Notes: generated by a model not told the origin, from the sequence alone. A stretch of DNA of 64,000 bases from Stenogyne calaminthoides (GCA_037126765.1 JBBCBC010000025.1:13051639-13115638), one strand, 5' to 3'; shown: positions 24,201-34,332, numbered from the stretch's first letter. Program-made: numbers and translations.

Positions 24201-25321
24201 TCAGACAGAAAACCCTGTGGTTGAAGTGGTGACTCCTGAGATACTAAGTAACTATGATGCATTTGGTTCAAGGGGTCCTTTCTCGGGCAATTGGTCTCGA
24301 AAATTGAGAGTCAAAATGACTGGGCGAGATGGATATGAGAAACTTGATGTCCGGATACCTGTAAGTCATTTGTTTTCTTCAACACTATTTCAGTGACTAC
24401 ACAAGTATCTTGTTAAAGAGCAAGTCTCTTGTATACCCAGTTGTACGGTGCAACTATGCACAATTAATACTTTTCAGTGAAGAGAACTAATACCATTTAA
24501 AAATGCACTTGAGTTGCATGGTGCACCTAGTGCATACAAGACTTTTTCTTTGTTAAATAGATACTATTCTCTGTCAAAAAAGTAAAGAAATTATTGAATA
24601 CGACCCCTACATGAAGTCCTTCCAAGAATTTGGGCCCCAGAAATTCGTGCACTAAAAATATATTAAGAACTTGAGCAAGGAAGAAAAATGAAAAAGGAAA
24701 TCTCCCATGGGCTCTTTTTAAGTTTTTAGATGTATCATTTTGAAGATTTTTGTACTAAACATTTTTAAATTGCCAATTGGTTATTTGAACAATTTGATTG
24801 AATAATTCTTTTGCATCAGAATGTTTATGGTTTTTTTATACTTACTCTCATTTGTTTTCTGATCTATATATCTGCCCTACCTTTACGTTGTTGAGCTTGT
24901 AATGCATGTTGCTTTCATACTTTTTACATAATGTGAATCCCAATGTGTACACAACCATATATTAGGCGAAGAACAAAACTACAATGAGAATGTGCCAAAT
25001 AAATCAAATTTAGGTCGGCCTCTCTATATTTAATGTAAATCTTTGAGTGCCTTTTATCTTATTTTACGTTTCTTTTCCTAGGCGGGGTTTCTAGAAGGAA
25101 TCACAAATATTGTTCCAGGTAATTGTTTTGCATTAGAATCAAATAATATTATTGATCTTGAAAATAATGCATATGAATATTGCAATGTTTTGTTGGAAAC
25201 AGCTTTGGGGGGCATAAACCTCAAGGGGTTATTGGATGATGCAGCTCTAGAAGAGGGAGGCAAGCAGTTGCTAGATTTCAATGATACAATGGGAGATAGA
25301 ATTCAAGTGTTTGTTGAGTAA
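18241..25321 (+). CDS. Chloroplast isocitrate lyase/PEP mutase family protein (2,3-dimethylmalate lyase-like)
   Basis: Seven exons: 18241-18574, 19551-19762, 20661-20942, 21835-21957, 23080-23236, 24131-24360, 25082-25321; 1578 nt, 525 residues, all GT..AG and in phase. Residues 1 to about 65 are Ser/Asn-rich and look like a transit peptide; an in-frame ATG at 18211 would add 10 residues. The alpha/beta barrel follows: GPACFDALSAKLVERAGFDF, the metal-binding loop GDGDNGYGN (D151, D153), the family active-site loop PKACGH (C188), VARTDSR, then GGGRTPILSPMEL. Family members are PEP mutases and C-C bond lyases; the cysteine in KxCGH favours lyase rather than mutase chemistry. Residues about 370-525 form an extension absent from bacterial enzymes, as in the longer Arabidopsis homolog At2g43180. 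The exact substrate cannot be read from sequence. Introns carry MITEs of families B, D, E and F. Confidence 0.9.
19848..20335. repeat. Family D MITE in intron 2 of the lyase gene
   Basis: Left end GATATGTTTGATTTGGCATT and right end CCCAAATCAAACATACACCC are inverted. Inner matches include ATTTCAAAATC opposite GATTTTGAAATCC. Similar copies are at 21005-21368, 22473-22862 and about 55865-56210. Confidence 0.5.
20438..20556. repeat. Family B short element
   Basis: Begins GTCTCTTGTACACAACCAAT, contains TTGTTCATTGAAACAACTAA, and ends GTTGCACGGTGCACCTGGTG, CATACAAGACTT. The outer ends (AAGTCTCTTGTA / TACAAGACTT) are inverted. Other copies: 24421, 47625, 50800. Confidence 0.5.
21005..21368. repeat. 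Family D MITE in intron 3 of the lyase gene
   Basis: Left GGGTATGTTTGTTCTGGGAT; right CTAGTCGTGGAACAAACATA, i.e. inverted TATGTTTGTTCYRGG ends. The interior is AT-rich. Confidence 0.4.
22473..22862. repeat. Family D MITE in intron 4 of the lyase gene
   Basis: Left GGGCATGTTTGATTGGGGAT and GATTTGAAATCTGGATATCA; right CTTAAATCCAACCAAATCAA, ACAAGCTCTCC. Inverted ends and the shared GATTCTAAAATCCCAAAGTA segment link it to the 19848 copy. Confidence 0.5.
23543..23661. repeat. Family E Tourist-like MITE in intron 5 of the lyase gene
   Basis: A 119-bp foldback: GGGGGTGTTTTGAAAC, GAAGCACTTATTTTTTAAG on the left and AAAAAATAAGTGCTTCTC, GGTTTAAAACACCACC on the right. Flanked by TTA (23540-23542 and 23662-23664). 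Confidence 0.65.
23665..23990. repeat. Family F foldback element
   Basis: Abuts the preceding MITE. Left GTCCCGCAAGTTGCTCTTAT, TTCGATTTCAGTCCTGTCAA; right reversed AGTCCCGTAAGTTATCCTTA, TTTCGGTTCCAGTC. Inner inverted pair GGCTGTAGGAGGT / ACCTTCTACAGCC. A relative lies at 48885-49210. Confidence 0.5.
24421..24546. repeat. Family B short element in intron 6 of the lyase gene
   Basis: AAGTCTCTTGTATACCCAGT at the left, AACTAATACCATTTAAAAAT in the middle and GTTGCATGGTGCACCTAGTG, CATACAAGACTTT at the right. Confidence 0.5.
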
Positions 25322-26335
25322 ATATGATGATGTCTTCACTTGATCATCAGTATCTGTTTTTTATTTACAAGCTTATTATTAAATAATTTCGGACCATCTT
25401 ATCCTTGTCTTATAAATGTGGCAAAGTATTCTGTGAACAAGTTTTATGGATGTGATATCCATAAAACTGGATTCGTGGGTGCTCAAGCAGGTCATACGTA
25501 AACCTATTTTCACACATTTTTTATGTTTTTTGTCTCATTTTCCTCTCTCTAATGTTTCTCTTGGTAAATTTTCAGTAAGTTTTCCTTCTGATTTTGTTAT
25601 TCTTCTCCCGCTTTTTTCGATCCACTCTCTTTTGCTTTTTTTTTTTTTGAACTTGTGTTTGATTTCACTGATATTTTCCCCCTTTCTTTGGTTCTTTTTT
25701 TGTTGCATTTGTGGATACAGGATTTCACAGTGATATGTTTTTGCTTGATTTTGTTTGTATTTTTGTGAGTATTGCAAACCCTATATTTTTTTATTAAACC
25801 CTAGTTTGTTGCTCAATTCTGTTTACATACAAGCTGTGGTATCAATATTCTTGTTGATGACATGAAGAGTTCCTACCTTTGAGATTACCGTTTTTAGGCC
25901 CTACAGAAATGGTGCCCATTTGCTGCTAGTCTTGTGGAGCGCTCGTCTAAAGTGACTTGTTTGTTGCTAATTTGTTTTCCGTTGCTTGATGGTGTTAAAT
26001 TTAAACTTCACAGATTTTGGTTCAGGCATGTAGTATGAATTGTCATCTTTTATTCTTTACACAAAATGTTGCTATGTACAAGGATATGAGCAATCCCTTT
26101 GTCGCCACAATGTGATAAAAATCTTGCCTCAGATCATGAAAGTGGTTCTACTACTTTAAGCTATTACCGTATTAGTGGTAATACTAAAGGGTACCACTTA
26201 AACTGTTGAAAGACATTAGTTATAATACGTTCCTATGTGTCTTTTACCTTTTTCAATATGTTCTAGTGCCGTCCTTATGCTGCCTAATGACGATGTTTTG
26301 TTATAGCTTTTATGTATTTATTGATGTTTCCTTTA
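25322..26335 (+). other. Gap after the lyase gene; T-rich, UTR/intron-like
   Basis: Contains the 3' UTR of the lyase gene and then pyrimidine-rich sequence. It looks like a 5' UTR intron for the orphan exon at 26336, but there is no supporting motif beyond composition. ORFs at 25446-25777 on both strands are T-run artefacts. Confidence 0.4.
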
Positions 26336-26443
26336 GGGTTTATTGAAGATGAGGATAAAAGAATGTGCATCGGTGGGCGCCCCCCCCTAAGAGGATAATG
26401 AAATCTGATAAGAGTTCTGATGGAGGAGGTTCAAAAAGGTATT
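26336..26443 (+). pseudogene. Orphan frameshifted first exon of an unknown gene
   Basis: After a good acceptor (TTTCCTTTAG|GG) comes ATG and a reading MRIKECASVGAPP, interrupted at a C8 run near 26383-26390. Ignoring one base, the frame would continue KRIMKSDKSSDGGGSK to a donor (AAAAG|GTATT). No downstream exon follows; a MULE-like element begins 115 bp later. It may be a relic whose remainder was lost, or a sequencing error in the homopolymer. Family not recognised. Confidence 0.3.
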
Positions 26444-26929
26444 AGTTCACGTATTGTACAATTTTACTTTATATGTTGTAAAGTGGTTCTATCACGTATT
26501 GTTTTTACCAGTATTAGTTCTCACTCGTAGTCATTAAACTATATACTATTGATTTAAGAGTAGAACTCTTGTGAAATATTGCACAAAAATCATATGTGCA
26601 ATACAACATGTTTTAGGCAAAAATTAGTGAAAATTCGCGGGTCAGGGCATGAGGCGGGTCGGGTCATGAGCGGGGCAGGCAGAAGCTGTGGGTTGGGCTT
26701 CAGGTTGGGTGAATTTCGGGATTGATATATACATTTAATGGAATATTTTTTGTCAATTTTATTGTGTAGTCCAATGGTTACCTTTTACTTGTTGAGGCAT
26801 TAGGTCTCAAGGTCGAATACATTTGAAAGCAAATATTTTCACTATTATTTTTTCCTTACTATTTTTTTATTTAATATTTTCACGGTTATTTTTATATATA
26901 TATTTTTTTATATTACCATATGAACAAAA

Positions 26930-27540
26930 GTGCGATACTATTTTTTTGGTTTTTATTTTAATTATTTTGTTATTACTATATGAATAAAAGTGTATTACTA
27001 CATGAACAAAAATGTGTTACTACATAAACAAAGACGTGATATTATTTCATTTATTGTAAATTTTGTGTGTTATTGCATGAACAAAAGTGTGTTATTAGTT
27101 ATTACATGAACAAAAGGAGCCATACTATTATTTTAATTTAATTTTTTGTGTGCTACTACATGAACAAAAGAAACGATAGTATTCTTTTAATGTAATTTTT
27201 TGTGTGTTACTATAAGATTAAAAGTGTGTTACTACATGAACAAAATGCGTGATACTATTTTTTAATGTAATTTTTTGTGTGGTACTACATTGACAAAAAT
27301 TATGCTACTGCTTGAACAAAAAGAGGTACTATTTATTTAATGTAATTTTTTTGTGTGGTACTACACGATTAAAAAATTGTTACTACATGAACAAATTCGC
27401 GATACTAATGTTTTAATGTAATTTTGTGTGTGTTATTACATGAAAAAAGTGTATTACTATATAAACAAAAAGGGATACTATATTTTTAATCTATTTTTTT
27501 TGTGTGTTACTATATGACTAAGAATGTGTTACTACTGAAG
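26930..27540 (+). repeat. Degenerate minisatellite inside MULE copy 2
   Basis: About ten irregular units built on GTTACTACATGAACAAAAGT separated by GATACTATTTTTTTAATGTA, TTTTTTGTGTG-like stretches. The unit is the reverse complement of the repeat at 17541-17990. Confidence 0.75.
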
Positions 27541-27551
27541 CTCGGAGTTAA

Positions 27552-28124
27552 TTATACAGTGTGATCCATGATTTTTGCAGGTTCTTCTTGTATCAAAGCA
27601 TTGCTTTTTTTTATCAGATCTCTCTTATAACCTGGAACAAAGCATTTATCCACCATATCATCACCAGACTTATCAATGGGACTTCTGATAATCCCTTCTC
27701 CACTAATCTTTTGAAGAACAATTTCCCGAATGAATGGCATTTTGGGGTCAAATCCATCAATATCTCTACTCTTCACCAATTTACAAAAATTAAACAAACT
27801 AAGTAATGATTCGAAACTGTAAGTATCTTTTGTTACCGTGTGGAGGACGAGAAACCCTTTGGGTTTCATAGTCCGCCCTATCTCCGCAGCAAAATCGTCG
27901 AGCTTCACCGATTTTTCCACCACCCCACCACCAACAAACACGAAGTCAAAAGTTTTGTTATCAAACAATTGCTTCAAACCCTGCCCTGGAATCACCAACG
28001 ACTTGAAACCTTTCTTAGAAATATGATTGAATCCTCCACGCCTAACTCCTTTAGCACAAACACATCGGTTGCCAGTGTCGATGCATAGGGTTTTGAAATT
28101 AGGGCTCAAAAAGGTCTCGGACAT
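27552..28124 (-). CDS. Truncated methyltransferase-like ORF captured in a MULE (190 aa)
   Basis: An uninterrupted 190-codon frame. It starts MSETFLSPNFKTLCIDTG and includes FDFVFVGGGV, DDFAAEIGRTMKPKGFLVLH, KDTYSFESLLSLFN and KSRDIDGFDPKMPFIREIVL. This is the pattern of a plant-specific S-adenosylmethionine-dependent methyltransferase-like family (At4g24805 type): F-D-F-V-F, a KPxGF strand, then a conserved C-terminal REIVL. The N-terminal membrane anchor and part of the Rossmann core are missing, so the SAM pocket is probably incomplete. It is intronless and lies wholly within the transposon 26558-28499. A UTR-like GC-rich stretch (28140-28330) precedes the ATG on the minus strand. Whether it is expressed or under selection is unknown. 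Confidence 0.6.
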   Translation of the reverse strand: MSETFLSPNFKTLCIDTGNRCVCAKGVRRGGFNHISKKGFKSLVIPGQGLKQLFDNKTFDFVFVGGGVVEKSVKLDDFAAEIGRTMKPKGFLVLHTVTKDTYSFESLLSLFNFCKLVKSRDIDGFDPKMPFIREIVLQKISGEGIIRSPIDKSGDDMVDKCFVPGYKRDLIKKSNALIQEEPAKIMDHTV

Positions 28125-28728
28125 CAGATCCTGAAAATTTGAGGAGTGGAATTGGACAGATTTTTGGAAATCCGTTGTTGCCCATAGATCGGGAATCTTC
28201 TTCGGCGTCGACAGCGCCGCCTTGTCGGAGGATGAAATTGGTGAAGAGTAGATATATTGATGGCAAGATGAAACACTATGATGCGGGCAGATGTAATTAC
28301 AATTATAGCGGCGCGGCGCCCTCCTCTGGCAAGATGAAACGCTATGACCCTGAAATTTTACCCATGTTTATAACCCTAACAAAAGACCCACGTCCTTGAC
28401 CCGACCCGATTCGTCGACCCACGAATTTTTAAAAATATTACCATTTGATCTGAAATTGCACATATGACTTGTATGCAATATTGCATACAAGTTTTTGTGT
28501 TGATTTAATTTTTATTTTTTTTTTGTTAATGTAGTTATTTTGTTTGACAATCTAGACCCAATGGTATGCATAGTTTGGTTCCACTACTGATTGTTCAACA
28601 AAAATATGTAAACACAGTTGGCTTTGGTGGCCTCTTGCAATTATAGTTGACCAAGTTATTTAATCATAGGATGTTGTTGTGGTTAGTACATATTTTCAAT
28701 TTTAGTGGACGTATGCTAGCTGTTGACA

Positions 28729-29892
28729 TAGTTGTTGGGCGCGCCTAATGCGCAACGCGCACGGACCTGCGCCTCTCCATGGGTGAGGCGGGCGTAGGTA
28801 TAAAAAACACATTTTTTTTCAATAGTTTAGCAAAGAAAAACATGTGTGTAGTACATACATGTTTTTAGCTATAAGTAAAAGTGTAAAACTAGATTTTTAC
28901 CTTCTAAGATTGAAAGAAAAATTATAGCGCCACTCTTCCTGCTTACATTCACTTCTTCTTTTTCACTTATTAATTTTTTTTTTTGAACAAAGGAGTTAAC
29001 CTTATTGAATAAGAAATATGAGTATAGCACAACCACAAGCTAACACCTCTAATCAAAAGACCTAACTCAACCCAAACAAATGGGCAAGTTAGAAAAAGGA
29101 AAAAAAGCCAACTAACACACCATCGAGCCCAAAATCATCCTGCCCCGTGACTGTATGCACGGTAAATACAGCATGAGACTGAACTCAATCATACTCAACT
29201 CAATAAACAAGAATCAGTCTGCTCCGAACAAAAAAACACGAAAGACAAAGACAAACCCACAGGAGGAAGAAATCACACAAGGCGCGGACAACCCACATCT
29301 AGAAGCCTAAAAGAGAGGGAAAACGAACAAACTAAAATACAAACCAAACTAAATCTACAAAATAGAAAAATAAATTAAGGATCCAACAAATTGATCTACC
29401 CTAACGGCCACCGTGGTGCCGATGGGGGAGGTCGACCCGTGGATCCGAAAAACAAATCTTAATAAACAGCAAAACGACACTACAACGACAACTAAAGCAA
29501 CTTGGGGTCAAAGCCGATAGAGGAGCCGACGTCGGGAAGAGAGGGGGAAACTGCCGCTGATGTATTGGTGAGAGATGGGCCTGAAGAGGAGCTTAGGAGT
29601 GAACGGCGGGTGGAAGATAACTTAACCGTGAAACAGGTTTAGTAGAGAGAGAAAGTAGAGAGAAGGGAGAGCCCCTTATTTAAGTTTTTTGATCAGTACA
29701 TACATGTTTTTTTTTTTTTTTTTTAAATTTGTGAAGTTTATGTGCTTTTGAACTTCAATCTATTAGTTATTTAGATGCAAATATGTTTAAGTTAAGATTG
29801 TATTAGTTTTAGCTATTTTGGTCAAAAGCCGCGCGCCTCAGGAGTGAGGCGCACCCTTATGCCTCGATACGCCTTCTGCCCTAAACAACTAT
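28729..29892. mobile_element. hAT-like element with GGCGCGCC-rich ends, interrupted
   Basis: Left TAGTTGTTGGGCGCGCC followed by GCCTCTCCATGGGTGAGGCG; right reversed TAGTTGTTTAGGGCAGAAGG then GGTGCGCCTCACTCCTGAGG. The inverted TAGTTGTT ends with nested GAGGCGC hairpins recur in plant genomes. I could not find a clean 8-bp TSD. A retroelement of about 700 bp sits inside. Confidence 0.4.
28974..29674 (-). mobile_element. Poly-A-tailed non-LTR retroelement copy
   Basis: Read on the minus strand it starts near 29674 with a pyrimidine-rich leader and ends in an A-run at 28974-28983. It is flanked by near-identical CTTATTAA (28966-28973) and CTTATTTAA (29675-29683). No coding motif was recognised and no A/B-box pair seen, so it could be a LINE-mobilised transcript or a non-autonomous LINE. 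Confidence 0.45.
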
Positions 29893-30066
29893 GGCCGTTG
29901 ATGACTTTCGTAGCTTCGTAATTACTCCTGATGACACTGAATTTATGTTTTGACAAAACTTTGTGAGTCTTTTTTTTTTTTTTAAAAAAAACCTACAACT
30001 TCAAAAAACGTTGGCGTTGTTTCCTATGATCTACTTCAATAAATTAAAGTGACAGAGGTTGCTTAA

Positions 30067-30184
30067 GGGCGTGTTTTGAAACAATTAAAACAACTTTCAG
30101 AAACACTTATTTTCAAAGTTCTCTCTCACAACTTTTAAAAATAAGTATTTCTGAAAGCTGTTTTAAGTGTTTCAAAACACACCC
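30067..30184. repeat. Family E Tourist-like MITE
   Basis: A 118-bp foldback: GGGCGTGTTTTGAAACA, CTTTCAGAAACACTTATTTT on the left and AAAATAAGTATTTCTGAAAG, TGTTTCAAAACACACCC on the right. Flanked by TAA (30064-30066 and 30185-30187). Confidence 0.7.
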
Positions 30185-30473
30185 TAAATATATTTTCAAT
30201 AGACTCTAGAGATTTGACAAAATCCGTTCTAACCACTGGATTGGCTAGAGGAGTTAAGAGATTAGGACAAAGAATATAACTAAGCGTTTAATACATCACC
30301 ACCGACGGATAAATCCCATAACACTTGATAAAAATCCAAATAGGACAAAAATCCTTATGACATACTTTTCCTTCGAACTTCGAACTGTCCAACAAAGAAG
30401 ATTCCACATTTCGTGGATACATTTCAACTGGAACACCTTCGTTCCTCAGTAACATCATAGATGTCATTAGGAT

Positions 30474-30935
30474 TAAGGGTTTGAATCACAAATGATCTCA
30501 TAACTTTAACCTTAAATAGATTTAGTTCTATAAGTTTTTTTATCGTCGATTTAGTCTCAATAATTTTGATAATGTCCAATTTTAGTTCCAGAAAATTCAA
30601 AACGACGTCGTTTTGCCGTTTCAATTTGGGGCGTTCCGACAGATGCTGTGACTGAACTGTCACGTGTATTTTTAAGTGTATTCGTCTAGTTCTTGTCGCC
30701 AATTATGTTTTCATTTTAAGTTCTTTTTTTTAATTATATGCATGACAGTCCAGTCACAACATCCGCCGAAAAACCCCAAATTGAAATGGCAAAATGACGT
30801 CGCTTGAGTATTCCAACCGAAATTACTAAAATTGAACATTGTCAAAGTTATTGGGACTAAATCGGCGACAAAAAAACTTATGAGACTAAATCTATTCGAG
30901 ACCAAAATTATGAGACTATTTTGTGATTCAAACTG
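30474..30935. mobile_element. MULE-like foldback element
   Basis: Arms GTTTGAATCACAAATGATCT, AATAGATTTAGTTCTATAAG, CAAAACGACGTCGTTTTGCC and their inverse (AAATGACGTCGCTTGAG, GACTAAATCTATTCGAGACC, TTTGTGATTCAAAC). The flanks share TTAGGAT (30467-30473 and 30936-30942); two further bases mismatch, so a decayed 9-bp TSD is likely. Confidence 0.5.
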
Positions 30936-30942
30936 TTAGGAT

Positions 30943-31889
30943 ATGTTTGTTAGATTGCAATTAAGTGGAGGGTGGTAATTTATTTATAATTAAACCATAA
31001 AATGAGCAATTTTTTTATTTATTTACTAAATTTATAAATTGACCATGGATTTTATATATCCATTAATATGTTTGGAAAAAGAAATATGTCTAATTGTTGT
31101 TGGATCGGAGGGAGTGTAAACCAAAATGGGAGATGGTAAAGTTGGCATAGATATAATCGAAGGTTTCTTGTGTCATTAGAGGGGAGCTGCCATTTAATAC
31201 GAATTGTTAAATACACCAATAGGTGGTCAAATTTGACCATTTTTCTAAAAGTTAAAAGTATCCTCAAATGATTTCATATGTAAAAATATCCTTGCATTTT
31301 TTGAAATGTTATATACCTCATCTTAAGTCCGACCTTCTTCTAATTTAGTGTTTTGGAAATAGAATAAAAAAATCAAACATAAAGAAAAATATTTAAGGAT
31401 AAATTTTTATGTACAATATGCTTATACAACCTATTCTACCCATTAAATTGAAAATTCGCAGATTCTTTGTAGGCAGAACAAGGTCAAATAGACTTTTTCA
31501 AACAATTAAACACGTGTAAACACAAATTTAGTGTTAGATATAAGGGTAAACACGTGTTACTATCAATACAAGTATATGTTACCATAATGACAAATAACAT
31601 ATACTTGTCTTTTTAATACATATATTTATCTTTATAATAATACATGTAAGATATTGAAAATTGAGTTACTATATACACACAAATTTATTACTGTAACGAG
31701 AAAATGTATGTCACTCTATGAACAAAATAACCTTTCGTCTATTTCATCTGCTTCATCCTCAGTTTTTTATGTGCTTCTCCTTTTGAACTGTGATCAACTG
31801 TCTTAAATAAATGCTAAAATCACAAGATTATATCATTAAATTAGTAAAATAAATAAATTATAATAACATAATAACACATAATAGCTCTT
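30943..31889. other. AT-rich gap with scattered repeat scraps
   Basis: No gene recognised. GGATCGGAGGGAGTG near 31094-31108 resembles a Stowaway end without a clear partner. TACTATCAATACAAGTATATG-like repeats occur near 31560-31640. Confidence 0.4.
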
Positions 31890-32065
31890 AGAGTAGGTCT
31901 CATGTGCATCAAGGTGCACTCATAATGCATTTTAGAACCATGCAACTTGTTATCCTGAAAAATACAATTAGTTTACACTGAAAGGTGCAACTATTTTCCA
32001 TATTAATAGTTGTACGTTTTAATGTAAACAAGTTGAATCTTCTAATATAACAAGTTGCATGATTC
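31890..32065. repeat. Family A MITE, right end truncated
   Basis: Left arm GGTCTCATGTGCATCAAGGT, GCACTCATAATGCATTTTAG; right arm ACAAGTTGCATGATTCTATG, after which the terminal GTGCAC segment is missing. Confidence 0.5.
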
Positions 32066-32351
32066 TATGCAAAATGAGGACGAGTTTTCCTGTTTTAGCT
32101 TTGAACGAATTTAAAAAAACCTGTGAAAAGATTTTTTTTAAAAAAAAATCTACTTGACCTAGTTTGATCCGCGTAATAATCACAAATTTAAATTAATATT
32201 GTATGTATAATACTTCATCTGTCCACAAAAATTGTGCTCGATTCTTTGAGCACAAAATTTTAAGTAAAAATAGATAAAATTAAGGGTATTGTGGTGTCCA
32301 TTCATGAATAAAGTGAATTTTATTAGTAAAATATAATAACAATTTGAATAA

Positions 32352-33457
32352 TCTCTCTACATACTAATTGAGAGTTTTTTTTGATGATGTGTCATATTGT
32401 AGTTAATTTGGAAGATGTGTCATCTTGAAGTTAATTTGGATGAGATGTTACATTTTATTATATTGGTGTGTTATTTTTTTATTGGTTTGTAATAATATGT
32501 GGCATCCATTTGACATTTTAATATGTAGTTTAATAAAAAATTTTTTGCAATAACTAAAGTTTGAACCATGCACATCTTAAATTATATTTATGTTACTTAG
32601 AAACTATATAAATTTTTAAATATCTTGAATATTTATTTTATTGAGCATTAGCTTCTTTGTATTAACCTTTATTTTATATCTAATATTTTATCATATATCG
32701 ATTTTGAAAACATAATCTCAACCTACTAATATGGAATTTCTATTGTTTATGTGTCATATTATTGTAAATTTCGATGTTGTGTCGTCTAATTAAGAAATGA
32801 GAATTATGTAAAAAATAAATAATGAATTTGATTTATAAATAATGATGACATGCTACAATATAATTATTTTCTAATTATTTAGGTATTTAAAGTATGCGTG
32901 AATTTTATAAAATGTGTAATTAATATTTATTATTTTATATTTTATTTATTTAACTTAATTTTATACTTAATTTATCTTTGTTTAGTTAATTTTTATTTTG
33001 AATTAATTTAATATAAGTAGAATATTCAATTTAAATATATTTTATGTTATAGTGAATTATATTTAACTATTAATTCTTTAATGTTTAATTTTATTTTATT
33101 ATTATTCTTATGTATATCTTAATTTATTTTATGTAAAAAAATATTTTATATTATAATTCATTCAAATTTTTTTTTATTAATACATATTAATTAATATTTT
33201 TTTTAAACGTTGTTTTATTTTTTAATTTTTTTCTTAATTGGTTTCTTTTGTTTTAATTTGCAGGTTTCAACTTCATATTAAAAGGGACGATTAATATTTC
33301 ATATAATAATTTTATTTCAAGGTTTAAGTAAAATTATTAATATACATCTTAAACAATTATTAATTCATATTTACTATATTTATTTATATTTTTATATTTT
33401 TAATTATTAAATATATTATTTAATGGGAACCGCGTAACACACGGACATTAAATTAGT
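32352..33457 (+). mobile_element. Candidate non-autonomous Helitron
   Basis: Starts TCTCTCTACATACTAATTGA after an A and ends ACGGACATTAAATTAGT before a T, matching insertion between A and T. Upstream of the end is a short hairpin CCGCGTAACACACGG (stem CCG-GT / AC-CGG), and the CTRR end would be TTAGT with one change. The interior is very AT-rich and non-coding. There is no Rep/helicase. Called from termini only. Confidence 0.4.
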
Positions 33458-34332
33458 TAAGTGATAATTGTAAGTGAAAATAAAGTGATTGTGTCCATAA
33501 AAAAAAATGAATACACTTTTAATGGACGAAAAAAATAAGAAAAGTGAACTCATCTTTAATTTAATGAAAGAAATATTATATATAAAAATAAAAGGCCCTC
33601 ATACTTGAAAAGTAAAACTTTTAAAAAGAATATTATGGTAGATATATTGTTATTTGAAGACTGATTCTTTAAGCTAAATTTGATCAAAGGATGGTAGATT
33701 TATCAATTCAAAAGCTAACCCTTGAACATAGAGTAACATAAAAAAGGAAAAAGAAAGAAACGCAAGATTGGATGTATTTTGTCGATTTATATTTTAGTGG
33801 TAGCATTTGGTTGGGTGGGGGCCAGAAAAGTAGGTTGAAAAACCAGGCTGACCCCTACCAGTTTTCAACGGTCAACGCCACCCGCCACACGTTTCTTCTT
33901 TATTTGTTCATCAATCAATCCTTCCTTCCTTCACGCGGATATTAGGTATGTGTTACACATACACTTTATTATCATTTTAAAAAAACTAGCTTAAATTTAA
34001 ATTCATTTTTTTAAAGTGTTAAAATATAATGGTCAGATTATATTTTAATTTATTGTTAAACCATCTTACGTTAATGTGCCCCTTGACCTAATGGTGCTTA
34101 GGAAATAATTGGTTGAGACCTTTATAGTTTTAAAACCCAACATCCTCATAGTTTTAAAAGTTAGGAAGTACAATGAATCAAAGAGTTATTTATACCCGAT
34201 CGTAGTTCGATCGGACTTCATAACCCAACACTAAAATACTTTTGATAATTCTCAATAAATGGTAAGAATTAATTTCACTGAAATATTAATAAAAAATTCT
34301 GGAAACTGTCTAATAAAATAATTAATCTAAAA
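33458..34332. other. Gap between Helitron candidate and MITE cluster
   Basis: No gene recognised. A locally GC-richer patch (33800-33945) with CCTTCCTTCCTTC resembles a promoter/leader, but no ORF follows. Confidence 0.4.

Larger units (their letters stand above)
26558..28499. mobile_element. MULE-like element with minisatellite and methyltransferase cargo (copy 2)
   Basis: A 1942-bp element flanked by a 9-bp direct repeat TTGATTTAA (26549-26557 and 28500-28508). Left end CTCTTGTGAAATATTGC, then ATCATATGTGCAATACAAC; right end reversed ACTTGTATGCAATATTGCAT, ACAAGTCATATGTGCAAT. GC-rich subterminal GCGGGTCAGG / CTTGACCCGACCCG motifs flank both ends, as in the copy at 17108, but the element is in the opposite orientation. 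It carries a tandem array and an open methyltransferase-like frame. No transposase. Confidence 0.75.

Noticed and set aside
27561..28088. Plus-strand ORFs over the methyltransferase fragment
   Set aside because: Antisense shadows of the 190-codon minus frame.
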